From JBMNFB01 sp050949085 (GTDB lineage: Bacteria; Bacillota; UBA994; UBA5500): DNA of 64,000 nucleotides. Below are positions 46,191 to 55,291 of the stretch, in pieces. The stretch covers positions 992,001 to 1,056,000 of the forward strand of contig JBMNFB010000001.1 of NCBI GenBank assembly GCA_050949085.1. Direction: 5' to 3'. The notes beneath the pieces were generated by a model that saw only the letters and a program-made list of their open reading frames with translations, was not told the origin of the DNA and did not search any database. Each line of letters opens with the position of its first letter. The stretch's first letter is position 1. A program made the translations under genes and the position numbers.

Positions 46191-49100
46191 GTTGCACTCA
46201 CACTTCCCCGCTAGAGGGGACTGAAACAATTTCGCGCGGTGTAGATTCAGGTATGCGCGTACAAGTTGCACTCACACTTCCCCGCTAGAGGGGACTGAAA
46301 CGCTGGTGCCTGCACCTGCACCTGCGGCTGCGGCTGAACCTGTTGCACTCACACTTCCCCGCTAGAGGGGACTGAAACCCAACTGCCTACGGGCCAGACA
46401 TACTGGCATTTATGTTGCACTCACACTTCCCCGCTAGAGGGGACTGAAACTCAATCGCTCGATAGCCCGCCGATTGGCGCCGTGATGTTGCACTCACACT
46501 TCCCCGCTAGAGGGGACTGAAACCCTTTTTTCCACTCATTCCCACCTAATGCAATAAGGTTGCACTCACACTTCCCCGCTAGAGGGGACTGAAACGCTTG
46601 GAAGCTCTGAGATGGAATATCATACCAGAATTTGTTGCACTCACACTTCCCCGCTAGAGGGGACTGAAACGCTAATCTCTGCCGAGGAGCGCGAGCGACT
46701 AATGTCACGTTGCACTCACACTTCCCCGCTAGAGGGGACTGAAACTCACGCAGAGCGTACGGATGTTGCATCGCGCCGCCCGTTGCACTCACACTTCCCC
46801 GCTAGAGGGGACTGAAACTCAGAGATTAGTCGGTTCGTCGTCGTCGTCGTCATCATGTTGCACTCACACTTCCCCGCTAGAGGGGACTGAAACAGACGTC
46901 GACAACGTAGAGGAGGCCGAGGCGCGGTTCAAGTTGCACTCACACTTCCCCGCTAGAGGGGACTGAAACCGCCGTTTCCGGCCCCGCATTACCGGCGGGA
47001 TTTACCCGTTGCACTCACACTTCCCCGCTAGAGGGGACTGAAACAGCCGCGCCACGAGCTCGCGCCACGTGGGGCGCGCAGCGTTGCACTCACACTTCCC
47101 CGCTAGAGGGGACTGAAACTGCCTGCTCCGCAGTGTCGTACACACGCACGCCGACGGTTGCACTCACACTTCCCCGCTAGAGGGGACTGAAACGATCCGC
47201 TGGATCGTCCATCACGCAGAGCGTACGGATCGTTGCACTCACACTTCCCCGCTAGAGGGGACTGAAACCTGCCGCCAGAGAGCCGCCACGGAGCTGCTGC
47301 CCGGGTTGCACTCACACTTCCCCGCTAGAGGGGACTGAAACCTTATAACGGCTGGAAAAATCGGCAAACCTGGAACGTGGTTGCACTCACACTTCCCCGC
47401 TAGAGGGGACTGAAACATGGGTTAATGCCGGCCCTATCCAAGGCCCTCCCGGGTTGCACTCACACTTCCCCGCTAGAGGGGACTGAAACACGAGTCATCA
47501 ACCCCACACCAGGCGCCATAGATTCGTTGTTGCACTCACACTTCCCCGCTAGAGGGGACTGAAACCCTGCTGGTTGGGATCTCCATGCAGCACTGTTGCC
47601 AGGTTGCACTCACACTTCCCCGCTAGAGGGGACTGAAACACGCCACGCCGACGGGCCGGCTCCAGTCCGGCCCGGTTGCACTCACACTTCCCCGCTAGAG
47701 GGGACTGAAACTCTATAAACGAAACGGAGACACTTTCACTAAGTTGCGTTGCACTCACACTTCCCCGCTAGAGGGGACTGAAACCGTCAATGCCTATGGC
47801 TACAAATTCAGCGGCGCTCGTTGCACTCACACTTCCCCGCTAGAGGGGACTGAAACTTAGATACCAGCTGCCAGTTGGTCTGCACGATACTAGCGTTGCA
47901 CTCACACTTCCCCGCTAGAGGGGACTGAAACGGGCAGTCCGCGTGTGTCATATATGCACCCGGGGTGTTGCACTCACACTTCCCCGCTAGAGGGGACTGA
48001 AACTCCAGCACTACGCCATCCTTATCAAATCTGAATTTTCGTTGCACTCACACTTCCCCGCTAGAGGGGACTGAAACGTCGGTCATACTGGAGTCGAGAG
48101 TGTACCTAGGCAGTTGCACTCACACTTCCCCGCTAGAGGGGACTGAAACGCCCAAAATCCCTCAGACGGCACCAATGCCACCCGCAGTTGCACTCACACT
48201 TCCCCGCTAGAGGGGACTGAAACGCTTGATCCAACCAGCCTTGATCAGCTGCGCGTCGTCCGGTTGCACTCACACTTCCCCGCTAGAGGGGACTGAAACC
48301 CTAACTGGGTGTTACAAGGGTCCAGTTAGTTTACGCGTTGCACTCACACTTCCCCGCTAGAGGGGACTGAAACAACCAGTATTTGCTGGCGATCATGTTA
48401 CCAAATTCGCGTTGCACTCACACTTCCCCGCTAGAGGGGACTGAAACAGGTGATTGCGTAGCGTCTCCCTAATGCTGTCGTCCGTTGCACTCACACTTCC
48501 CCGCTAGAGGGGACTGAAACTAACACCTAACAAGAATGATAAGAATGAAAGAAGGAAAGTTGCACTCACACTTCCCCGCTAGAGGGGACTGAAACCAGCG
48601 GCCTACCAGATCACTGTCCCTGTCGTCCCGTTGCACTCACACTTCCCCGCTAGAGGGGACTGAAACACTGATGAGGCAAGCTGGTGACTTGCTGAAACGT
48701 GAGTTGCACTCACACTTCCCCGCTAGAGGGGACTGAAACCCCAAATTTTATTATACAGTAGGGCCGCCGTGCGGCGGGTTGCACTCACACTTCCCCGCTA
48801 GAGGGGACTGAAACTCGTGGACGCGGCTCTGATGGTCGGCAGTCTTAGCGAGTTGCACTCACACTTCCCCGCTAGAGGGGACTGAAACGATCGGCCAGTC
48901 CCTCTCTGGTCCAATCGTAATTGACCGTTGCACTCACACTTCCCCGCTAGAGGGGACTGAAACCTGGCAATCAGCTTGTACTGACCTGCGCCTGCAAATG
49001 GTTGCACTCACACTTCCCCGCTAGAGGGGACTGAAACTCGCTCGCTTAGCAGCAGCGACGGCAGCAGCGAACTGTTGCACTCACACTTCCCCGCTAGAGG

Positions 49101-49774
49101 GGACTGAAACACCTGCGACTTCGCTTATATTCATTGTCGCATTCGTTGGTTGCACTCACACTTCCCCGCTAGAGGGGACTGAAACCCAGCGCATCAAAGG
49201 CGACAACTAGCACATCCACTGTTGCACTCACACTTCCCCGCTAGAGGGGACTGAAACTCTCCACGATCTCAATTTCCTTCTGCTTCCTTTTCTCGTTGCA
49301 CTCACACTTCCCCGCTAGAGGGGACTGAAACTGCCGTTTTCGTCCCTGTAAAACTCGTCTGCGTAAAAGTTGCACTCACACTTCCCCGCTAGAGGGGACT
49401 GAAACTGTTCCTACGGGCCCGACATCCTGGCGTTCATCGAGGTTGCACTCACACTTCCCCGCTAGAGGGGACTGAAACAATACTCTCACGAGCCCGGCAG
49501 CGCGGTAACTGCGGTTGCACTCACACTTCCCCGCTAGAGGGGACTGAAACGCTAATCTCTGCCGAGGAGCGCGAGCGACTAATGTCACGTTGCACTCACA
49601 CTTCCCCGCTAGAGGGGACTGAAACAGACGTCGACAACGTAGAGGAGGCCGAGGCGCGGTTCAAGTTGCACTCACACTTCCCCGCTAGAGGGGACTGAAA
49701 CAAACGAGGAAGTCATGTGGCTGTCGGCGGCCCTGGCGTTGCACTCACACTTCCCCGCTAGAGGGGACTGAAAC
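46191..49774 (+). CRISPR. CRISPR array 1: 49 repeats, 48 spacers
   Basis: The repeats are 37 nt, starting GTTGCACTCACACTTCC and ending GAGGGGACTGAAAC, and virtually identical along the array. Each has an internal palindrome CCCCGCTAGAGGGG (crRNA hairpin) and an 8-nt 3' tag ACTGAAAC close to the ATTGAAAC of type I-B and III systems. Spacers are 34-40 nt. The leader at the left implies plus-strand transcription with the youngest spacers near 46228. Spacers 7 and 46 are identical, as are 10 and 47; spacers 3 and 44, and 8 and 14, are related. The cas effector operon diverges on the left; cas4-cas2-cas1 follow on the right, in opposite orientation. Confidence 0.98.
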
Positions 49775-49776
49775 TT

Positions 49777-49812
49777 AAAGGAGCCCAGATTTACCTCTGG
49801 ACTCCTCTTTTA
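49777..49812 (+). terminator. Terminator at the distal end of array 1
   Basis: AGGAGCCCAGA and TCTGGACTCCT pair with one mismatch, followed by CTTTTATT on the plus strand. On the minus strand the same hairpin can end the cas1-cas2-cas4 transcript. Confidence 0.8.
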
Positions 49813-49833
49813 TTGGTAGCTTCTTGGTTGCGC

Positions 49834-50412
49834 TCAGCGATCTCCGCAGTAACGCCGGTACTCGCAATCAACACACTTCGCCCCGTAGCGGCCGGCGGTC
49901 GGTTCGGGAAGCGCTTCACTTTCGATCATGCGGCGCATCTGTACCAGTACATCGCGCAGGTATTTCACCCTCTCTTGAGTGATGGCAATGCGTTTTGCGC
50001 GCCTGTCGGCCAAGCTGTAAACATACCCCTCCGGCACATCGACGCTGTATTGTTCTGCCACCAGCATGGCATATGCGACCAGCTGGTACTGATGCCGGGT
50101 CTGCAGCGTCTTGCTCGGCTTAAACTCTACCGGAATCATCCGACCGCCCTGCTGCTTGATCAGCATATCCACCTTACCCTGCAGGCCGACTGAAGGAGCG
50201 GACAGACTGACGTTGTGGAGGCGCTCTCCCTCAGGGAGCGCGGCGTAGCGTCGCCTGCCCCTTTCATCTTGCTCCAACTCCGCCTGGTGTCGCTGAGCAC
50301 CTACTGCCATTTTCAGGGTCGGCAGCTTGCGGACCGGTTGCACATAGGTGAAATAGATGATACGAGGACAATAAAGAAACTGGCGAATATCAGTTGGGCG
50401 TAGAGTAATCAC
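49834..50412 (-). CDS. cas4: Cas4 exonuclease (adaptation)
   Basis: 192 residues of the RecB-like family. The first iron-sulfur Cys is in 'LYCPRIIYF', the catalytic residues are in 'LQGKVDMLIK' (Asp), 'IPVEFKPSK' (Glu, Lys) and 'HQYQLVAYAMLVAE' (Gln/Tyr), and the last three Cys are in 'CVDCEYRRYC'. Cas4 trims prespacers and helps select the PAM during spacer uptake. Overlaps cas2 by 23 bases. Last gene of the cas1-cas2-cas4 operon, intact. Confidence 0.95.
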   Translation of the reverse strand: MITLRPTDIRQFLYCPRIIYFTYVQPVRKLPTLKMAVGAQRHQAELEQDERGRRRYAALPEGERLHNVSLSAPSVGLQGKVDMLIKQQGGRMIPVEFKPSKTLQTRHQYQLVAYAMLVAEQYSVDVPEGYVYSLADRRAKRIAITQERVKYLRDVLVQMRRMIESEALPEPTAGRYGAKCVDCEYRRYCGDR

Positions 50413-50656
50413 CCTGGTTCCTCAACTCCTTCTTGAGCTTCAGATCCCTGTCGCAAATGGCGAAGATGATGATATTCCCTACCTTGCGCCCCAGTGTATG
50501 GCGCAGGCGATAGATCAGCTCCTCGCGCCGGTTGTTGCTGATCTCACCCCAGAAAGCACTATATTGAATACGCTCCAGGCCATAGTCTTTGCACGCTTCG
50601 GCAACTTTGTATCGCACCCGGTCACTCTCAATATCATAGATTACGAGCGTCTGCAT
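50390..50656 (-). CDS. cas2: Cas2
   Basis: 88 residues, ferredoxin fold: 'LVIYDIESDRVRYKVAEACKDYG' with the conserved Asp at the end of strand 1, 'RIQYSAFWGEI' and 'NIIIFAICDRDL'. It bridges Cas1 dimers in the spacer integrase. Starts three bases after the cas1 stop; overlaps cas4. Confidence 0.95.
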   Translation of the reverse strand: MQTLVIYDIESDRVRYKVAEACKDYGLERIQYSAFWGEISNNRREELIYRLRHTLGRKVGNIIIFAICDRDLKLKKELRNQGDYSTPN

Positions 50657-50659
50657 CGC

Positions 50660-51664
50660 TTACCACTTCGCAACAAACCCTTTGTAGGTACCCTCACCAC
50701 GCAGGGTGGCTGCAAGGTGCCGAGCTTGCGCTACGATGATGTGCTGCAGCTTGCGGTTCCGCCTATTGTAGCTATCAGTGTTTTCAAGGCGGCTGCGAAT
50801 GCGGTCTGCTACATCGCGCCGGCTGGGCAGGTCAAGAAAGTCGCCTTCTACATTCGGACGATAACCACGCAATAGCGCGGCAAGAACCGCTCTGTCAACC
50901 AGCGGCTGCCTGAACTCCTCCACAAAGTCATAGACAAGGCTGGGCTTGCCCGGTCTGTCCACATGTAGAAAACCACCATAGGGATCGAGCCCTGCCAGGA
51001 CTAGAGCACTCCACACCTTGGAGTATAGGATGCCGTAGCCATAGTTGAGTAGCATGTTGACCACATTGTCTGTACCCTGGTGTTCACGCCGTGAGAAGCT
51101 CAGGTCTGATGGTAACAAGAGGCCAACCCCGCTCCAATAATTGCGACCCGCCTGAGCCTCTAGCGTCATGATGCTTTCCCTGGCCTCATCGACGCATTCA
51201 CCCGCAACGTCCGCCAGCTGCTTCCGCAATTGGCCGATCGCTCTGATCAACGGTACACATGCGGCCGTCAACTCCTTATCGTCCTTACGGCTCTTTAGGA
51301 AGTACTTGAGAGTATTCGATTGATTGGCTAGTTTGGCGTCAGCCGAAGCCTTCACAAACTGGAGGCCCCGCCGGTCGTTATAGGCCGCAAGCTGCTCTCG
51401 GCGCGTCTTGATGCTACCGTTCATCTCTGGCGAGCTAATGATCCCGTAAGGTTGCCCGTTCCGGTTTGCGAAAATTATCTGGATGCCGCGCTCCATGCAT
51501 TCCTTGATAGCGTCACTACTGATGCTCACTCCGTTGGATGATATCAGAACCTGTTCAACATCGAAGAAGGGTTGTTCTTTGCGTTCACCATCCCTGGTTC
51601 TGACAACAAGGCGTTCGCTCTTCTTTCCCAGGCTACATCCATAGGTATCAACAGTAACAAGCAC
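50660..51664 (-). CDS. cas1: Cas1 integrase (type I-B group)
   Basis: About 334 residues. The metal ligands are visible: Glu in 'IMTLEAQAGRNYWSG', His in 'GLDPYGGFLHVDRPG', and 'SLVYDFVEEFRQPLVDRA' for the acidic pair. The N-terminal beta domain reads 'GKKSERLVVR'. With Cas2 it inserts new spacers at the leader end. GTG 51664 is preferred (MLVTVDTYGCSLGKKSERL) because AGGGGTG lies six bases upstream; the TTG at 51682 has weaker support. First gene of the adaptation operon, divergent from array 2. Confidence 0.95.
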   Translation of the reverse strand: MLVTVDTYGCSLGKKSERLVVRTRDGERKEQPFFDVEQVLISSNGVSISSDAIKECMERGIQIIFANRNGQPYGIISSPEMNGSIKTRREQLAAYNDRRGLQFVKASADAKLANQSNTLKYFLKSRKDDKELTAACVPLIRAIGQLRKQLADVAGECVDEARESIMTLEAQAGRNYWSGVGLLLPSDLSFSRREHQGTDNVVNMLLNYGYGILYSKVWSALVLAGLDPYGGFLHVDRPGKPSLVYDFVEEFRQPLVDRAVLAALLRGYRPNVEGDFLDLPSRRDVADRIRSRLENTDSYNRRNRKLQHIIVAQARHLAATLRGEGTYKGFVAKW

Positions 51665-51841
51665 TCCGCTCACCCCTAACAAACATTTCTAGCTCCTTTA
51701 TTGACATCGCGGTCGGAAACTATTCAATCTGCCTGACCAGGTGATAGCGCTAGGAGGAAAAGCACGAGCAAGTAGCGTATATGACCTACAAGCGCTTCCT
51801 CGCTAGTGGGAAAGCTAGACGTGAAGGCGTCGCACGCCGAT

Positions 51842-51961
51842 TTCGAATAAGGCCCCCTTTTTCTGCAGTTCCGCTCCATTCGAAAATTCTGGCCACCCAC
51901 GAGGGAGCGCGATGCCTGGAAACCTCGATGGCATCAAGGTTTTGAGATGTGGCTCACGAAC
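51842..51961 (+). promoter_or_regulatory. Leader of CRISPR array 2
   Basis: Homologous to the array 1 leader: TTCGAAT (51842-51848) and ATTCGAA (51878-51884) recur at the same spacing, with TGCAGTT between and GAAAATTCTGG after. The distance to the first repeat is 120 bases (122 in array 1). The interval 51683-51841 holds no gene and must contain the cas1 promoter. Confidence 0.75.
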
Positions 51962-52518
51962 GTTGCACTCTCACTTCCCCGTTAGAGGGGACTGAAACTA
52001 ACGTGTTCCTCTGTTGCCAGACTCATCGGCTCGTTGGGTTGCACTCTCACTTCCCCGTTAGAGGGGACTGAAACTCGTTCCAGCTACAGCGGTAAGAACA
52101 ATCTCGTCTCCAAGTTGCACTCTCACTTCCCCGTTAGAGGGGACTGAAACTGGTAATGCGGCAGGTCGGTCACAAGCCCGGCCAAGTTGCACTCTCACTT
52201 CCCCGTTAGAGGGGACTGAAACCGAAGTGACCGAAGTGCCACCGAGGTATGCAGGCAAGGTTGCACTCTCACTTCCCCGTTAGAGGGGACTGAAACTGCG
52301 CACCTGTGGCCCTGCGCACCTGTGGCCCTGCGCGTTGCACTCTCACTTCCCCGTTAGAGGGGACTGAAACCCCTCCCTTCATCAGTGCCTTGGGCCCGCG
52401 GCCCCTGGTTGCACTCTCACTTCCCCGTTAGAGGGGACTGAAACCGGCCAGGAGGTAAAAGAGATGAGAAAACCGGGATGAGTTGCACTCTCACTTCCCC
52501 GCCAGAGGGGGCCTATTC
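51962..52518 (+). CRISPR. CRISPR array 2: 8 repeats (last degenerate), 7 spacers
   Basis: 37-nt repeats start GTTGCACTCTCACTTCC and differ from array 1 at two positions (ACTCTCAC for ACTCACAC; CCGTTAG for CCGCTAG). The latter turns the hairpin into CCCCGTTAGAGGGG. The last repeat (from 52482) keeps the 5' half but ends GAGGGGGCCTATTC, so the 3' tag is lost, marking the old end. Spacer 5 is an internal tandem duplication (TGCGCACCTGTGGCCC twice). Leader and orientation match array 1; cas1 diverges upstream. Confidence 0.97.
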
Positions 52519-52646
52519 GGAAGGGTCTTGGGCTAGGGAACGGTTAGTGGTCAGAGTTCTTAAGAATCAACGATGCATGCTGCGCTCGTCTAGGAGTGTC
52601 TAGTGGGAGAGCGTAACGTATAGAGAGGCGAATGGAGGGCATTGTG

Positions 52647-52979
52647 ATGGCGGGTGCTTTGCTTAGTGCGATGATCTGCTGGATATGTGCGCTGATTTTC
52701 CTGGCTATTGGCGCCTGGGCGCTGGCGAGGAGTACGCCGATGCACTTCTGGGCAGGCACTACGGTGAAGCCGGAGGAGATTACGGATGTGAAAGGCTATA
52801 ACCGGGCCAATGCCGCGCTGTGGATTGGCTATGGTTCCATTTATGTACTAGCCGGTATCCTCGCGCTGATCTATGGCCCTACACCAGCGGGGATTCTAGT
52901 GGGCATCTCGTGCGTCCCTGGGCTGTTTATTCTGATCGGTATCTACCTCCTGATCTATCGGCGCTACAGGGTGAAGTAG
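52647..52979 (+). CDS. Small membrane protein of unknown function
   Basis: About 110 residues with three membrane segments: 'LLSAMICWICALIFLAIGAWALA', 'ANAALWIGYGSIYVLAGILALIY' and 'LFILIGIYLLIYRRYR'. 'MHFWAGTTVKPEEITDVKGYNRANAALW' is reminiscent of DUF3784-like small membrane proteins of Bacillota, with no known function. GGAGGGC precedes ATG 52647; ATG 52632 is an alternative. First non-CRISPR gene after array 2. Confidence 0.65.
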   Translation: MAGALLSAMICWICALIFLAIGAWALARSTPMHFWAGTTVKPEEITDVKGYNRANAALWIGYGSIYVLAGILALIYGPTPAGILVGISCVPGLFILIGIYLLIYRRYRVK

Positions 52980-52993
52980 CCAGACGAAATTAG

Positions 52994-53047
52994 CCCGCAG
53001 CCCAGCTCCAGCCGCCTAACGGCAGCAGAGCACGGACTGCGGGTTTT
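52994..53047 (+). terminator. Terminator between convergent genes
   Basis: CCCGCAG and CTGCGGG pair over a long spacer, followed by TTTTC on the plus strand, just before the convergent histidine kinase stop at 53049. Confidence 0.55.
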
Positions 53048-53048
53048 C

Positions 53049-54593
53049 TCATTGATCAGCCTCCATCTCTCCCCCTCCAGCCACGTCCGCCAGCGGGAAG
53101 CTCAGTTCGACCACGAACAGATCGCCGATGATCTCGATGTTGAAGCCGCCGCCCTGTAGCTCGGTCAGGCTGCGGGCGATGGCCAGCCCGAGGCCACTGC
53201 CCTCGGAATGCCGGGCCTGATCGCCGCGCACAAAGCGTTCCATGAGTTCCTCAGCAGGGATGTTCAGCTCCTCGGCAGAGATGTTCTTCATGGTCAGGCG
53301 CATGCTGCCCGGTTGTGTCACCAGATCGAGGTAGACCCGGGTTTGGGGCAGGGCGTGTTTCCTGATGTTCGAGAACAGGTTCTCCAGGATGCGGCTCATG
53401 TGCCGGCGATCTGCGCTGATCAGCACCTTCTCCCGAGGCAGGTTCTGGATTACCTGCAGGTTGCGCTCCTGCAGTCGATCGGCATACTCGCCAGTGATCT
53501 GCTTCAGCAGCTCGTTGACGTTGATGTCTGTGAGATCGACGGAAATGTTGCCTGTGCTGGCTTTGGAGACCTCCAGCAGATCCTCGATCAGCTCTTTCAG
53601 GCGCTGCGATTTCTGGGTCAATACGGCGAGGTAATGGGCTGCTTTTTTGTTTTCGAAGTCTTCCTTCTGCAAGAGATCCACATAGTTGATGATCGAGGTT
53701 AGCGGCGTCTTGATATCATGCGAAACATTGGTGATCAGCTCGGTTTTCAGGCGCTCGCTGCGCATTTGCTCTTCCAGGGCTTTCTGGAGTCCGGAGCTGA
53801 TGGCGTTGAGCGAGTCCGCCAGCTCGCGAAACCCATAGCTGAACTCCTGGCTGTTCACCCGCATCGCCAGCTGGCCGGCGGCGATCTGGTTGGTGTAGGT
53901 CTTAAGTTTGCTAAACTGCAGCGTCAGCTGGAGAATGAGAAAAAACACAGCCCCGTTGAACAGGAAGAACAGCAGGCTGGACGGCAACCAGCCCAAGCTG
54001 ATCAGCAGCATGGCATTGATGATACCAAACAGAATGACGGCCGCTCCAACCCGATAGACATCACCCAGATGGCGGAAGATCTCCCGGACAGAGACGAAGA
54101 GCCGGTAGATGAAGGTGTTGGTAAACAGGGTATCGGTCCGCAGGCGCTTGGTGATGGTGATGCACCAAAGCATGACGATGCTGTAGTAATAGAAGCCCAG
54201 CAACCCTAAGACCAGGATAGCTTCCATGGTTACTATGGGCAGGTTGTGCAAGGGAATGAGGCCGAGCATCCCCAGCAAGATGGCGAATGCGGTCAGCACA
54301 TCGCCGTAGATCCGGTCAAATGCATTGAGCTCGATCTTGTCTCCGGCCGCTGTAACACCGGCGCTGCCCAGGAGGTAAGCAAAGAGCAGTATGTTGATGA
54401 TCACGGCCAGCGGCAGGGCGGCATTGGCGATCTCCCAGAACCAGCTGAAGGGCCAGAGCAGGTACAGCTCGCCCTGCAGCATGTTTTCGCCATAGAGAAC
54501 GATGCTGCCGGAGACCAACATGGCACAAATACTGAGGTAGAGCCCCAGAAAGGCCGCGATCTTGAACATCAGACTTGTTTGCAGGCTTTTCAT
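53049..54593 (-). CDS. Sensor histidine kinase (VanS-like position)
   Basis: 514 residues. The N-terminal half is unusually membrane-rich, with about six segments before a HAMP-like linker ('KTYTNQIAAGQLAMRV'). Then come the HisKA domain with 'LITNVSHDIKTPLTSIINYVDLL' (phospho-His), the N box 'RILENLFSNIRKHALP' and the G box 'EGSGLGLAIARSL'. It should phosphorylate the response regulator encoded two bases upstream. The stimulus is unknown; the adjacent VanY-like peptidase suggests cell-wall status. AGAGG precedes the ATG. Confidence 0.9.
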   Translation of the reverse strand: MKSLQTSLMFKIAAFLGLYLSICAMLVSGSIVLYGENMLQGELYLLWPFSWFWEIANAALPLAVIINILLFAYLLGSAGVTAAGDKIELNAFDRIYGDVLTAFAILLGMLGLIPLHNLPIVTMEAILVLGLLGFYYYSIVMLWCITITKRLRTDTLFTNTFIYRLFVSVREIFRHLGDVYRVGAAVILFGIINAMLLISLGWLPSSLLFFLFNGAVFFLILQLTLQFSKLKTYTNQIAAGQLAMRVNSQEFSYGFRELADSLNAISSGLQKALEEQMRSERLKTELITNVSHDIKTPLTSIINYVDLLQKEDFENKKAAHYLAVLTQKSQRLKELIEDLLEVSKASTGNISVDLTDINVNELLKQITGEYADRLQERNLQVIQNLPREKVLISADRRHMSRILENLFSNIRKHALPQTRVYLDLVTQPGSMRLTMKNISAEELNIPAEELMERFVRGDQARHSEGSGLGLAIARSLTELQGGGFNIEIIGDLFVVELSFPLADVAGGGEMEADQ

Positions 54594-54595
54594 CC

Positions 54596-55291
54596 TTACA
54601 ACCTCTCGATCTTATAGCCGAGCCCCCAGACCACCTTCAGATAGACCGGATTGCTGGGGTCGGCTTCGATTTTCTCGCGAATATGCCGAATGTGCACGGA
54701 AACAACGTTGTCTGAAGCAACCGGCCTCTCGCTCCAGACCAGTTCGTAAATCTGGTCGGTGGAGAACACCCTGCCCTTGTTGACCAGCAGCAGCTTGAGA
54801 ATCTTATACTCAATAGGCGTCAGGCTGACCGGCTGCCCACCCACAGTAACTAGCTTCTGGGCGTCGTCCAGCATCAGGTCGCCGCTGCGATAGACATCCT
54901 GCTTCACCTCGCGGCTTCCGAGAGAAGCATAGCGCCGCAGCTGGGCCTTGACGCGAGCGATCAGCTCCAGCGGGTTAAACGGCTTGGTGACGTAATCGTC
55001 GGCTCCCAGGTTGAGGCCGAGCACCTTATCGGTGTCCTCGCTCTTAGCGCTAAGCATGATGATCGGGATGTTCTTCTCCTCGCGGATGCGGACGGTAGCG
55101 TTGATCCCATCCATCTCTGGCATCATGATGTCCATGATGACCAGATCCACCGGCTCCCGCTTCAGAACTTCCAGGGCCTCTCTCCCGTTATAGGCGGCGA
55201 GAATCTGGTAGCCTTCATTCGCCAGGTAAATCCGGATGGCTTCCACAATCTCGCGGTCGTCGTCGCAGACCAGGATCGTAAACTGGTCCAT
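54596..55291 (-). CDS. OmpR/PhoB-type response regulator (VanR-like)
   Basis: 231 residues. Receiver domain: 'TILVCDDDREIVEAI' acidic pocket, 'LVIMDIMMPEMDGI' (phospho-Asp), 'IIMLSAKSEDTDKVLG' (Thr/Ser-like switch) and 'GADDYVTKPFNPLEL' (Lys). C-terminal winged helix: 'LTPIEYKILKLLLVNKGRVFS' and 'VSVHIRHIREKIEADP...YLKVVWGLGYKIE'. DNA-binding partner of the kinase downstream. Its ATG directly follows the VanY-like stop, so all three genes form one operon. Confidence 0.95.
   Translation of the reverse strand: MDQFTILVCDDDREIVEAIRIYLANEGYQILAAYNGREALEVLKREPVDLVIMDIMMPEMDGINATVRIREEKNIPIIMLSAKSEDTDKVLGLNLGADDYVTKPFNPLELIARVKAQLRRYASLGSREVKQDVYRSGDLMLDDAQKLVTVGGQPVSLTPIEYKILKLLLVNKGRVFSTDQIYELVWSERPVASDNVVSVHIRHIREKIEADPSNPVYLKVVWGLGYKIERL

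Noticed and set aside
46451..49588. Long open frames in array 1 encoding repeated FQSPLAGKCECN or CTHTSPLEGTET peptides
   Set aside because: They are translations of the CRISPR repeats in both strands; no ribosome sites, and spacers have no coding constraint.
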